64,000 nt of DNA from positions 4,588,001 through 4,652,000 of the forward strand of contig NZ_CP029343.1 of the NCBI RefSeq assembly GCF_003143515.1, given 5' to 3'. The stretch's first letter is position 1. Every line of letters starts with the position of its first letter. This document shows positions 8,894-18,297 of this stretch, piece after piece. Source of the DNA: Massilia oculi (GTDB taxonomy: Bacteria; Pseudomonadota; Gammaproteobacteria; Burkholderiales; Burkholderiaceae_D). Position numbers and translations under genes: made by a program. The notes under the pieces were generated by a model, which saw only the letters and a program-made list of their open reading frames with translations, was not told the DNA's origin and made no database searches.

Positions 8894-11800
8894 ATGCATC
8901 GCCACGCCTCGCTCAACAGGATCTATCGTCTGGTCTGGAGCCACGTCCATCGGACCTGGGTGGTCGTCTCCGAAACCTCGCGCGGACGCGGCAAACGCGC
9001 AAGCCGCAAGCTGCTGCTGGCGACAGCGGCGCTGGCGACGGCGGGCCTTGCCCTTGCCGGGCCGACAGGTGGGCAGGTCACGGCGGGCAATGGCAATATC
9101 GCGCAGTCGGGCGGCACTACGACCGTGAACCAGAACAGCCAGAACCTGTCGCTGACGTGGCATAGCTTCGACACGAGCTCCGCCGAGTCCGTCAATTTCG
9201 TGCAGCCGTCGAGCAGCGCGATCGCAGTCAACCGCATCCTGGACAGCAACGGCACCCAGTTCATGGGCAAGCTCAATGCCAATGGCCAAGTGTTCGTGAT
9301 CAATCCGAACGGCGTGCTGTTCGGCGCTGGCGCGCAAGTCAACGTCGGCGGCTTGGTAGCCTCGACCCTCGACATCGATGACCGCGACCTCGACGGCGCG
9401 GCGCGCCGTTTCAGCGGCGCCGGCGTGGGCAGCATCGTCAACCACGGCAGCATCGTGGCGGCCGAAGGCGGCTACGTCGCTTTCATCGGCAACAAGGTCG
9501 GTAACCAGGGCGACATCAGGGCCGCTGGCGGCGCGGTGGCGCTGGGCGCCGGCAGCGACGTCACCTTGTCCTTCGCAGGCAACAGCCTGGTCAACATGCA
9601 GGTCAACCAGAGCACACTCGACAACCTGGCCGAAAATGGCGGGCTGTTGCGCGCCGATGGCGGCGCAGTGCTTCTGTCGGCCGGCGCGCGCGACGCCGTG
9701 CTGGCCAGCGTCGTCAACAATACCGGCGTGATCGAGGCGCGCGGCGTGCGCAACGTCGGCGGCACCATCGTGCTCGAGGGCGGCGCGCATGGCAGCGTGA
9801 GCAATGCTGGTACGCTCGACGCGTCCGGCCGTGAGGGCGGTGCGCAGGCCGGCGCCGTGAGGGTGCTTGGCGAGCAGGTAGCGCTCGAAGCAAGCAGCCG
9901 GATCGACGTGTCGGGCAGCGCTGGCGGCGGGACGGCCTATGTGGGCGGCAATTTCCTTGGAGTGGGTCCGGAGCGCAATGCGCAAAACACGAGCGTTGCC
10001 GCCGGCAGCACCATCGTGGCCGATGCCATCGATTCAGGCGATGGCGGCAAGGTCGCCGTGTGGTCCGATGGCGTGACGCAATTCCACGGATCCATCAGCG
10101 CACGTGGCGGCGCGCAGCGCGGCAATGGCGGCGAGGTCGAGACTTCCGGCGCGAAGCTGAAGGTTGGCACGACGGGGTCGGTGACCACCAGCGCGCGCAA
10201 TGGACGCAGCGGCAACTGGCTGCTCGATCCGAACGACATCACCATCGGCTCGGTTACCCTGTTCGGAGCGGACAAGGTCGACGTCGATTCGGTGGCGTTA
10301 ACCAATGCGCTGAATAATGGCGATGTCACGATCAAGACGACGAAGAATGGTGCTTGCAGTGGAGCGTCGTGCACAGGGGATATTACTGTGCTCGACACCA
10401 TCGGTTTTGCATTTTTTTCACAACCAGGCCAAGGTGAAACGCCCGTGTTCTGGGATCGGCACGATCATACCCTGACACTGAGTGCGTATCGCGACATCGT
10501 GTTTGGATATATGCCAGGTGTCGAGGCAGCGGGCGGTGCTGTCGCTGGGGGAATCGAACTGTCCGCCAATCCGGATGGTGGCCGCGTGATTCTGCGGGCC
10601 GATAATGGTGCAACGGGCACGGGGCTGGTCAGGAGGGTCGATCCGGGAATGAACTTTTTCAGTCTCGGTGAGCGGAGTCAGGTCAAGATCTACTATTCTC
10701 CGCAATCCTATAGTGCACCTGTCGACTACAGCGAATATCTTGTTTTCGGCAACCTAAGCCAGTTGACATCTTACATGGCAGTCAACATCGCCGCCACGAT
10801 TGCCGGCAAGACCTATGACGGGGGCACCAGTGCCGATCTGACGGGCTTGACTCCGCGGGACGCGCTCCCTTCCGGCCTCGGCTTGTCAGTCGGCAGCCAG
10901 CGTGCCACCTTCGTGGACAAGAATGCAGGCGCCGACAAGGCCGTGATCATCGACGGCGTCAACTTCGCCGGCGGCGGTACCGAGATCACGCATAACGGCA
11001 ATAATTACTATATCAACGGACTCGACAGCCAGACGGCCACCATCGCCAAGCGCAACGTGCAGCTGACCGATATCTCCGCCAGCAACAAGACCTATGACGG
11101 CACTGCGAACGCTACCGTGACGGGCACCGCACGCCTGGTCGGCGCGATCGGCGGCGACACGGTCAACGTCGGCGGCAGCGGCGCCGGCAGCACGTTCGCG
11201 GACAAGAACGCCGGCGTCGGCAAGGCCGTCACCGTGCGCGGTTTCAACCTGACCGGCGGCGATGCAGGCAACTATGAACTGGTGATGCCCACCGGGCTGA
11301 CCGCCACCATCGACAAGGCGCAGGTGAACGTCACCAACGTCACGGTCAACAACAAGACCTACGACGGCACCACGACCGCCTTCCTGTCCGGCACCCCGAC
11401 CATTGCCCGCTTCGGCAGCGACAACGTCACCGTCAGCGGCGGCAGCGCCGCCTTCGCCGACCGCAACGCCGGCGCCGGCAAGACGGTCACGGTCACCGGG
11501 TACGTGCTCGGCGGCAGCGACTCCGGCAACTACACGCTGCTGCAGCCAACCGGCCTTACCGCCACCATCGACAAGGCCGGCCTGGCGCTGGCGGGCCTGA
11601 GCGTGGCCGACAAGGTGTACGACGGCACCCGCGCGGCCACCCTGAGCGGTACCGCCAGCGTGACCGCCCTCGGCAGCGACCAGGTGAGCGTGAGCGGCAG
11701 CGGCACGGCGCTGTTCGCCGACAAGAACGCCGGCGCCGGGAAGACGGTGGCGGTGAGTGGCTACACGCTGTCCGGCGACGACGCGGGCAACTACACGATC

Positions 11801-14800
11801 CTGCCGTCGGGCGGCCTGAGCGCCACCATCGGCAAGGCCGACCTGTTCCTGGAAGGCTTGACGGCGCATGCCAAGACCTATGACGGTGGCGTAGGGGCAA
11901 CGCTCAGCGGCGTCCCCACGGTCAGGCCCCTCGGCAGCGATGTGGTGACGCTCGGCGGCAGCGGCGGCGGCGTCTTCGCCGACAGGAACGCCGGCAGCGG
12001 CAAGGCAGTCACGGTCTCGGGCTACGTGCTTGGCGGCACCGACGGCGGCAACTACAACCTGCGTAGCCAGATCGGCCTGAATGCCGATATCCTGCGCGCC
12101 AGCGTGGCTGTCCAGGGCATGAGCGCCAGCAACAAGACCTATGACGGCGGCACCGCGGCCATGCTGACCGGATCCGCCTATGTAACGGGCCTGGGCGGCG
12201 ATCAGCTGATCGTCGGCGGCAGCGGCGTGGCGAGCTTCGTCGACAAGAACGCGGGCGCCGGCAAGGCGGTCCTGGTCAGCGGCTTTACGCTGGGCGGCGC
12301 CGACTCGGGCAACTACGAGCTCGTGCAACCCAGCGGACTGACCGCCAATATCGCCCGGGCGGGCCTGGCGCTGGAAGGCTTGACCGTTGCCGACAAAGTG
12401 TATGACGGCACCACGGCCGCCACACTGAGCGGCAACGTCAGCGTGCGCGGCATCGGCGCCGACCAGGTCAGCGTGAGCGGGAGCGGCACGGCGTCCTTCG
12501 TCGACAAGCGCGCCGGCGCTGGCAAGGCCGTGACGGTCGCCGGCTTCACGCTGTCGGGCGACGACGCGGGCAATTACATGATTCTTCCGTCAGGCGGCCT
12601 GAGCGCCACCATCGGCAAGGCCGACCTGGTCGTGCGCGGCTTGACGGCGCTGAACAAGACCTATGATGGCGGCACGCTGGCCTCGTTGTCCGGCACCGCC
12701 AGCGTGACCGCGCTGAACAGCGATGTGGTCGCGGTCGGCGGCGCCGGCAGCGGCGTGTTCGCGGACAAGAACGTGGGCAGCGGCAAGGCCGTGGCTGTCT
12801 CCGGCTACCACCTGACCGGCGCCGACGCCGGCAACTACAACCTGGTGTTCCCGTCGGACCTGAGCGCCAGCATCACCAAGGCCACCGTGAACGTCACCGG
12901 TGTGACCGCGATCAACAAGACCTATGACGGCAACACCGTCGCCACGCTGTCCGGCAACGCCACGGTGGCTACCTTTGGCGCCGATCAGGTCACGGTTGGC
13001 GGCGCCGCCAGCGCGACCTTCGCCGACAGGAATGCCGGCGCCGGAAAGGCCGTCACCGTGAGCGGCTATGTGCTCAACGGCGACGACGCCGGCAACTACG
13101 ACCTGGTGCAGCCGAGCGGCCTCGCCGCCGACATCGGCAAGGCCGGCCTGGCGCTGGCAGGCCTGAACGTCGCCGACAAGGTGTACGACGGCACCACAGC
13201 CGCGACCCTCACCGGCAACGCCAGCGTGCAGGGTTTCGGCGCCGACCAGGTGAGCCTGAGCGGCAGCGGCACGGCGACTTTCGCCGACAAGCGCGCCGGC
13301 ATCAACAAGGCGGTGGTGGTCGGCGGCTATACGCTCACGGGCGATGACGCGGGCAACTACATGATCCTGCCGTCGGGCGGCCTGACCGCCTCCATCAGCA
13401 GGGCCAACCTGATCCTGACCGGCCTGACGGCGTTGGACAAGACCTATGACGGCGGCACGACGGCAGGCCTGACCGGCATAGTCAGCGTCGCCCCGCTCGG
13501 TAACGACGTCGTCTCGGTGAGCGGCGCCGGCGTCGGCGCCTTCGTCGACAAGAACGTCGGTAGCGCAAAATCGGTCACGGTGTCGGGTTATGCCCTCGCC
13601 GGCGCCGACGCCGCCAACTACCAGCTGGTGATGCCGGGCGACTTGACCGCCAGCATCGGCAAGGCCAGCGTGAGCGTGACCGGCGTGAGTGCGGTGGACA
13701 AGACCTATGACGGCAGCACGGCCGCCATGCTGTCCGGCGCCGCAGCGGTCACCGGCCTGGGAGGCGACCGGATCTCGGTGGGCGGCGCTGGCACGGGCGT
13801 CTTCGCCGACCGCAACGCCGGAGCCGGCAAGGCGGTCACGGTCAGCGGCTATACGCTCGGTGGCGAGGATGCCGGCAACTACAATCTGGTGCAGCCGAGC
13901 GGCCTCGCCGCCTCGATCGGCAAGGCCGGCCTGGCGCTGGAAGGACTGAGCGTGGCCGACAAGGTTTACGATGGCAATACCACCGCCACCCTGAGCGGCA
14001 GCGCCAGCGTGCGCGGCTTCGGCGCCGACCAGGTCAGCGTGAGCGGCAGTGGCGCCGCCGTCTTCGCCGACAAGCATGCCGGCGTCGGCAAGGCGGTCGC
14101 GGTCAGCGGCTTCACGTTGTCGGGCGCCGATGCCGGTAACTACACGATCCTGCCGTCCGGCGGCTTGAGCGCTACCATCGGCAAGGCCGACCTGGTTCTG
14201 TCCGGCCTGACCGCGGGCAGCCGCAGCTATGACGGCACCACTGCGGCGGCGCTGTCCGGCACCGCCAGCGTCAGCCCGATCGGCGCCGACTCGGTGACCG
14301 TCGGCGGCGTCGGCCTCGGCTCTTTCGCCGACAAGAACGTCGGCAGCGCCAAGGCGGTGACCGTATCCGGCTATACGCTGTCGGGCCTCGACGCCGGCAA
14401 CTATCGCCTCGTCGGCCCCGCCGGCCTGAGCGCCGACATCACCAAGGCCAGTATCAAGGTTTCGGGAATCGTTGCTCGCGATAAGGTGTTCGACGGCACG
14501 ACCGCCGCCACCGTCGACACCACGGGCGTGGTCTTCGAGGGACTGTTCGGCGCGGATCGACTCACGGTCGCCTCGCTTGGCGCTTTCGACGATGCCGCCG
14601 TGGGCGCCGGCAAGACCGTTACGCTGACCAATACCTATGGTGGCGCCGACATCGGTAACTACGAGATCGTCACCGACCAGGCGACGACGCTGGCGAGCAT
14701 CACCGCGGCTCCAGTGATCCCGGAGCCCCCGGTGCAGCCCGAGCCACCGGTGCAGCCGCCGGTGCAGCCGCCGGTGCAGCCCGAGCCGCCAGTGCAGCCC

Positions 14801-15235
14801 GAGCCGCCAGTGCAACCTCCGGTACAGCCCGAGCCGCCAGTGCAACCTCCGGTACAGCCCGAGCCGCCAGTGCAACCGCCGGTACAGCCCGAGCCGCCGG
14901 TGCAACCTCCGGTACAGCCCGAGCCGCCGGTGCAGCCGGAGCCGCCTGTCACGCCGGGAGCGCAGGCGCCGGAAGAGGTGCGCAGCATCCTGGCGCAGGT
15001 GCAGTCAATGGTCTTGCCGCCCCAAGCGGGTGCTCGTCCAGGTGCGCTCGGCCTGTCGTCCACGCTGCAGGTCTCGTCGGGTGAAGGCGAACCGGCGTCC
15101 GGAGGGCAAACGGACCAGGCTGCACCCGCTCCGTCGATCATTACGACGGTCGGGAACGGCGTCGGTGCGCCGCGTCTCCAGATCCAGAACGGCGGCATGC
15201 TGCTGCCGCCCCTGGCTTCCGTCACCACTGAATAA
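8894..15235 (+). CDS. Filamentous-haemagglutinin-type TpsA exoprotein with YDG repeats
   Basis: Very large surface or secreted protein (2113 residues) of the two-partner secretion type. The N terminus has an extended signal peptide region (RIYRLVWSHVHRTWVVVSE, about residues 9-27), a hydrophobic core ending ALAG near residue 56, then the TPS domain with NPNG at 137-140. A beta-helix-like part runs to about residue 470. Fifteen YDG repeats of about 87 residues fill residues 635-1940, each with TYDGT/VYDGT, FADKNAGAGKAVTVSGY and GNY motifs. A proline-rich PEPPVQP tail and a short C-terminal end follow. Its partner transporter starts 8 nt downstream. Shine-Dalgarno AAGGA precedes the ATG. Ligand unknown; adhesion or biofilm is likely for the family. 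Confidence 0.92.
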   Translation: MHRHASLNRIYRLVWSHVHRTWVVVSETSRGRGKRASRKLLLATAALATAGLALAGPTGGQVTAGNGNIAQSGGTTTVNQNSQNLSLTWHSFDTSSAESVNFVQPSSSAIAVNRILDSNGTQFMGKLNANGQVFVINPNGVLFGAGAQVNVGGLVASTLDIDDRDLDGAARRFSGAGVGSIVNHGSIVAAEGGYVAFIGNKVGNQGDIRAAGGAVALGAGSDVTLSFAGNSLVNMQVNQSTLDNLAENGGLLRADGGAVLLSAGARDAVLASVVNNTGVIEARGVRNVGGTIVLEGGAHGSVSNAGTLDASGREGGAQAGAVRVLGEQVALEASSRIDVSGSAGGGTAYVGGNFLGVGPERNAQNTSVAAGSTIVADAIDSGDGGKVAVWSDGVTQFHGSISARGGAQRGNGGEVETSGAKLKVGTTGSVTTSARNGRSGNWLLDPNDITIGSVTLFGADKVDVDSVALTNALNNGDVTIKTTKNGACSGASCTGDITVLDTIGFAFFSQPGQGETPVFWDRHDHTLTLSAYRDIVFGYMPGVEAAGGAVAGGIELSANPDGGRVILRADNGATGTGLVRRVDPGMNFFSLGERSQVKIYYSPQSYSAPVDYSEYLVFGNLSQLTSYMAVNIAATIAGKTYDGGTSADLTGLTPRDALPSGLGLSVGSQRATFVDKNAGADKAVIIDGVNFAGGGTEITHNGNNYYINGLDSQTATIAKRNVQLTDISASNKTYDGTANATVTGTARLVGAIGGDTVNVGGSGAGSTFADKNAGVGKAVTVRGFNLTGGDAGNYELVMPTGLTATIDKAQVNVTNVTVNNKTYDGTTTAFLSGTPTIARFGSDNVTVSGGSAAFADRNAGAGKTVTVTGYVLGGSDSGNYTLLQPTGLTATIDKAGLALAGLSVADKVYDGTRAATLSGTASVTALGSDQVSVSGSGTALFADKNAGAGKTVAVSGYTLSGDDAGNYTILPSGGLSATIGKADLFLEGLTAHAKTYDGGVGATLSGVPTVRPLGSDVVTLGGSGGGVFADRNAGSGKAVTVSGYVLGGTDGGNYNLRSQIGLNADILRASVAVQGMSASNKTYDGGTAAMLTGSAYVTGLGGDQLIVGGSGVASFVDKNAGAGKAVLVSGFTLGGADSGNYELVQPSGLTANIARAGLALEGLTVADKVYDGTTAATLSGNVSVRGIGADQVSVSGSGTASFVDKRAGAGKAVTVAGFTLSGDDAGNYMILPSGGLSATIGKADLVVRGLTALNKTYDGGTLASLSGTASVTALNSDVVAVGGAGSGVFADKNVGSGKAVAVSGYHLTGADAGNYNLVFPSDLSASITKATVNVTGVTAINKTYDGNTVATLSGNATVATFGADQVTVGGAASATFADRNAGAGKAVTVSGYVLNGDDAGNYDLVQPSGLAADIGKAGLALAGLNVADKVYDGTTAATLTGNASVQGFGADQVSLSGSGTATFADKRAGINKAVVVGGYTLTGDDAGNYMILPSGGLTASISRANLILTGLTALDKTYDGGTTAGLTGIVSVAPLGNDVVSVSGAGVGAFVDKNVGSAKSVTVSGYALAGADAANYQLVMPGDLTASIGKASVSVTGVSAVDKTYDGSTAAMLSGAAAVTGLGGDRISVGGAGTGVFADRNAGAGKAVTVSGYTLGGEDAGNYNLVQPSGLAASIGKAGLALEGLSVADKVYDGNTTATLSGSASVRGFGADQVSVSGSGAAVFADKHAGVGKAVAVSGFTLSGADAGNYTILPSGGLSATIGKADLVLSGLTAGSRSYDGTTAAALSGTASVSPIGADSVTVGGVGLGSFADKNVGSAKAVTVSGYTLSGLDAGNYRLVGPAGLSADITKASIKVSGIVARDKVFDGTTAATVDTTGVVFEGLFGADRLTVASLGAFDDAAVGAGKTVTLTNTYGGADIGNYEIVTDQATTLASITAAPVIPEPPVQPEPPVQPPVQPPVQPEPPVQPEPPVQPPVQPEPPVQPPVQPEPPVQPPVQPEPPVQPPVQPEPPVQPEPPVTPGAQAPEEVRSILAQVQSMVLPPQAGARPGALGLSSTLQVSSGEGEPASGGQTDQAAPAPSIITTVGNGVGAPRLQIQNGGMLLPPLASVTTE
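10780..14710 (+). repeat. Fifteen YDG-domain repeats, with a 783-bp three-unit higher-order repeat
   Basis: Each unit is about 87 codons (261 bp). From 11609 the units are organised as triplets: the GAC codon that starts the DKVYDG motif recurs at 11609, 12392, 13175 and 13958, exactly 783 bp apart. The three linkers within each triplet keep their own identities (AGLAL, then AxL, then Axx before the YDG motif). The last unit, FDG instead of YDG, is degenerate. Confidence 0.93.
14728..14945 (+). repeat. Proline-rich PEPPVQP coding repeat
   Basis: Tandem codons for P-V-Q-P-E-P-P-V-Q-P. From about 14820 the DNA shows about four copies of a 30-bp unit beginning CCGGTACAGCCCGAGCCGCC. The peptide should form an extended polyproline stalk or wall-spanning linker. 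Copy number changes would keep the reading frame. Confidence 0.85.
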
Positions 15236-15243
15236 AGACACGC

Positions 15244-16938
15244 ATGAATCCTGTATCCAAGCCACGTTTGATGTTGAAACCCCTCGTCGCCGCGCTGGCA
15301 CTGGCGTCGCTGCAGGCCCAGGCGCAGGTGCAGCAGGGCGTGCCCAATTCGGGCACGATCCTGCAGCAGGTGCAACCGGCGCTGCCGCCGGCGCCGCCAT
15401 CGAAGGCACCGACCCTGCAGGTCGCACCCCAGGCACAGGGCGGCTTGCCGGCATCGGCGCCGTTCCAGGTCGACGCCATCCGCATCGTCGGCAATACCGC
15501 GTTTTCTACCGAAACCCTGCATGCGCTCGTCGCCGAGGCCGAAGGCAAGAGTGTGACCTTGCCTCAGCTCGAAGCGCTGGCCGCGCGCATCACCGCGCAT
15601 TATCAGCGCAACGGCTTCCCGCTGAGCCGGGCTGTGATCCCGGCGCAGACGATTGCCGGCGCCAGCGTGACGATCCAGGTGCTGGAGGCGCGCTATGGCG
15701 CGGTTCGCGTGAACAATAGCAGCCAGGTCGGCAATCCCTTGCTGGACGCGACCGCTGCGGGGTTGCAGGGCGGGCAGGGCATCGGCGAGCGCGGCCTTGA
15801 CCGCACCCTGCTGCTGCTCTCGGACATCCCGGGCGTGGGCGTGAATGCGATCCTCAAGCCTGGAACCGACGTCGGCACGTCCGACCTCGATATCGTCACC
15901 AGCCATAATCCCGCCGCTTTCGCCAACCTGGCGCTGGACAATGCCGGTAACCGCTACATCGGCCGGGCGCGCCTGAGTGGCTCGGTCAACCTGTTCAATC
16001 CGCTGCACCGGGGCGACATCCTGAACGCGACCGTGGTCAGCACCGGCGAACGCATGAATTACGGTCGCCTCAGCTACGACACGCTCATCAACGGCGCAGG
16101 CACCCGCGCCGGCGCGGCCTACTCGGCGGTGCGCTACAAGCTGGGCGACCAGGTGCGCGCCCTGGACGCCAACGGCACGGCGGACGTCGCCAGCGCCTGG
16201 GTCAAGCATCCGTTGATCCGTGCCAGGCAGGCCAATCTGTACGTCCAGTTGCAGTACGACGACAAGCAGCTGCGCGACCGGGTCGACCTGACCGGTGTGC
16301 GCACCGATCGCGACCTGGCGAATTGGGTGCTAAGCCTGAACGGCGACATGCGCGACGGCTTGCTGGGCGGCGGCGTGAGCAGCTGGAGCCTGTCGTGGAC
16401 CGCCGGCGACGTCGATTTCGAGGACGCGGCAGCGCGCGCCGCCGATGCGCGCTCTGCCGGCACCGAGGGCAGTTACGCGAAATGGAATGCCAACTTCTCC
16501 CGCATCCAGGCCCTGGGCCAGCGTAACGTGCTGTCCCTGAACCTGGCCGGCCAGTGGAGCGATGGCAACCTCGATTCGGCCGAGAAGCTGAGCATCGGTG
16601 GTCCGTACATGGTGCGCGCCTATGACGTCGGCGCATTGTCGGGCGACACCGGCTACTTCGCATCGATCGAGCTGCGGCACGATCTGGGCTTGTTCGCCGC
16701 AGGCCGCTGGCAGGCGACCGCCTTCGTCGAAAGCGCCCGCACCAGGATCAATCGCGATGCCTGGATCCGCGGCGAGAACCGCGCTACGCTCTCGGGCGCC
16801 GGCGTCGGCCTGGCCTGGGACGGTCCGGACCAGTGGCGCGCAAGCCTGTCGCTTGCCACGCCGATCGGCGGCGAGTCGCCATTGGTGGCGTCGCAAGCCT
16901 CGGCGCGCGCTTGGCTTGTCGCGAACAAGGCCTTCTGA
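15244..16938 (+). CDS. TpsB outer-membrane transporter (ShlB/FhaC/HecB family)
   Basis: Exports the TpsA protein across the outer membrane. The 564-residue product has a signal peptide (ending about residue 27, SLQAQAQ), a proline-rich linker, a POTRA domain (from FQVDAIRIVGNTAF, about residue 75, through NGFPLSRAVIP), a second POTRA-like region (about 150-225) and a C-terminal 16-strand barrel part. The conserved L6-loop motif, VRGY in FhaC, reads VRAY here (YMVRAYDVG). Last residue is Phe, as expected for recognition by the BAM machine. It starts 8 nt after tpsA, so the two are one operon. Confidence 0.92.
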   Translation: MNPVSKPRLMLKPLVAALALASLQAQAQVQQGVPNSGTILQQVQPALPPAPPSKAPTLQVAPQAQGGLPASAPFQVDAIRIVGNTAFSTETLHALVAEAEGKSVTLPQLEALAARITAHYQRNGFPLSRAVIPAQTIAGASVTIQVLEARYGAVRVNNSSQVGNPLLDATAAGLQGGQGIGERGLDRTLLLLSDIPGVGVNAILKPGTDVGTSDLDIVTSHNPAAFANLALDNAGNRYIGRARLSGSVNLFNPLHRGDILNATVVSTGERMNYGRLSYDTLINGAGTRAGAAYSAVRYKLGDQVRALDANGTADVASAWVKHPLIRARQANLYVQLQYDDKQLRDRVDLTGVRTDRDLANWVLSLNGDMRDGLLGGGVSSWSLSWTAGDVDFEDAAARAADARSAGTEGSYAKWNANFSRIQALGQRNVLSLNLAGQWSDGNLDSAEKLSIGGPYMVRAYDVGALSGDTGYFASIELRHDLGLFAAGRWQATAFVESARTRINRDAWIRGENRATLSGAGVGLAWDGPDQWRASLSLATPIGGESPLVASQASARAWLVANKAF

Positions 16939-17313
16939 CACCGTCGCCGTGGCGGCGCCGCGCCCCTGAGCGCCGTCGCAGCGGTTGACGCAGCGGTTGA
17001 CGCAGCGGCGGGGCGGGCTATACTGGACGACTCGCAGCCATAGCCCGTCATGAACCATTATTGCCAGTTACAGTCACACGCCGGCTTCCGCCTGATCCCA
17101 GGTGGCGACGGCGCGCATGCGCGCCATGCGCCTGCATCGGTGGCCCGCTTTCGTATCGGCCGACTCGCCCGGCTTTCCCTGGCTCGGTGAGGAAACGGCA
17201 GGCCAGCGCCTGCCTATCCTCCCGGGCCGCTCCATCGCACCGCAACGCCGCGCCGACAGCCTGGCGCTGCCATCTAGTCACTGGCTGCATCCAGCCATCT
17301 CGTGGAGAAAATA
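16939..17313. promoter_or_regulatory. Gap before rnk with a promoter candidate
   Basis: A 375-bp stretch. A 12-bp direct repeat CAGCGGTTGACG begins it (around 16979-17002). The second copy gives a -35 TTGACG (16997-17002), 16 bp from TATACT (17019-17024), a good sigma-70-type pair. A 46-codon open frame (ATG 17050 to TGA 17190) lies in the leader but has no Shine-Dalgarno and no recognisable features. Nothing else is supported. Confidence 0.5.
16997..17024 (+). promoter_or_regulatory. Promoter candidate for rnk
   Basis: -35 TTGACG and -10 TATACT with a 16-bp spacer. Predicted start of transcription is near 17031, giving a leader of about 280 nt before the rnk ATG. Confidence 0.5.
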
Positions 17314-17721
17314 ATGAAACCATCCATCGTCGTATCCTGGCTCGACCTCGAGCGTCTCGAACGCATCCTTGACCGCCTTCCCGCCGCGCAAGCCAATGCG
17401 CGCGACGCCCTGCTGAGCGAACTCGGGCGTGCTGAAATGGTCGAGCCGTGGGACATGCCGCCCGACGTCGTCACCATGAATTCGCGCGTGCGCTTCCGCT
17501 TCGCCGGCTCCGACGAAGACGTCACCATGACCCTCAGCTATCCGAAGGACATGAAGGACAGCGGCGAGCAATTGTCCGTGCTGACGCCGGTCGGCACGGC
17601 CCTGCTGGGCCTGCGCGTCGGCGCCAGCATCACCTGGCAACGCCCGGGCGGCGGCACCTTCGAGGCCACCGTGCTGGACATCGACTACCAGCCGGAGCGG
17701 GCAGGGGAGCTGCACCGATAG
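17314..17721 (+). CDS. rnk: Nucleoside diphosphate kinase regulator Rnk (GreA/GreB superfamily)
   Basis: Small RNA-polymerase-binding protein of the Gre family, known in other species for affecting nucleoside diphosphate kinase levels. I chose ATG 17314 (135 residues) because GGAG at 17304-17307 is correctly spaced; a GTG at 17302 would place the start inside that site. N-terminal helices (DLERLERILDRL) are short compared with GreA, and the C-terminal FKBP-like GreA domain shows MNSRVRFRF, ISVL-like SVLTPVGTALLGLRVG and the ITWQRPGG turn. The ndk gene it may influence is also in this window, at 51.8 kb. Confidence 0.85.
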   Translation: MKPSIVVSWLDLERLERILDRLPAAQANARDALLSELGRAEMVEPWDMPPDVVTMNSRVRFRFAGSDEDVTMTLSYPKDMKDSGEQLSVLTPVGTALLGLRVGASITWQRPGGGTFEATVLDIDYQPERAGELHR

Positions 17722-17801
17722 CAGGAGCCGAGCGTGGTGTGTTGTTCGCACATTTGCATGTGTACAATAACTGCGCTCACACTCTATCGAAGGGACTTTT
17801 C

Positions 17802-18293
17802 GTGAAACGCTTCCTGACCGCCTGCTTGCTGTGCCTGGGCCTGATTGGCGCCGCCAATGCCGCCACCGATGCCGAACTGACGAAGCAGGTCAATGCCTTC
17901 GTCGACGGATGGCATGACGACGCAGCCAATACGCGGATGGCCTATTTCGACAAGATCGCCAAGGACGGTGTCTATATCGGCACCGACCGCAGCGAGCTGT
18001 GGACCCGCGACGAATTCACGGCCTGGTCGAAGAAGTACTTCGATGCCGGGTCGGCCTGGACTTTCAAGGCGACCCGCCGTAACGTCTATGCGTCCGCCGA
18101 CAAGTCGCTGATCTGGTTCGACGAATTGCTCGACACAAAGAACATGGGTCACGCGATGGCGAGCGGCGTGATACGCAAGACGCCGAAGGGTTTCGAGATC
18201 GTCCATTACCAGCTGTCGCTGGCGGTGCCGAACGAGGTGATCGACCAGGTCACCGGCATCATCGCCGGGCACGAAAAGAAGGCCAAGAAATAA
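17802..18293 (+). CDS. Exported NTF2-like (SnoaL-fold) protein
   Basis: A 163-residue protein with a signal peptide (KRFLTACLLCLGLIGAANA, cleavage about residue 20) and one NTF2-like cone domain: an initial helix ELTKQVNAFVDGWHDDAA, then the AYFDKIAKDGVYIGTDRSELWTRDEF strand-helix pattern typical of the nuclear transport factor 2 family. The start is GTG 17802; the much longer open frame upstream is a shadow of rnk. The family includes enzymes and binding proteins and no catalytic residues stand out, so function cannot be assigned. Its stop is 4 nt before the first possible start of gluQ. Confidence 0.75.
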   Translation: MKRFLTACLLCLGLIGAANAATDAELTKQVNAFVDGWHDDAANTRMAYFDKIAKDGVYIGTDRSELWTRDEFTAWSKKYFDAGSAWTFKATRRNVYASADKSLIWFDELLDTKNMGHAMASGVIRKTPKGFEIVHYQLSLAVPNEVIDQVTGIIAGHEKKAKK

Positions 18294-18297
18294 GCCA

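Noticed and set aside
12590..14905. Minus-strand repeat-rich open frame opposite tpsA
   Set aside because: It mirrors the YDG repeats and the proline repeat of the plus strand; the repeating GVGAG-type residues are only a reflection of that.
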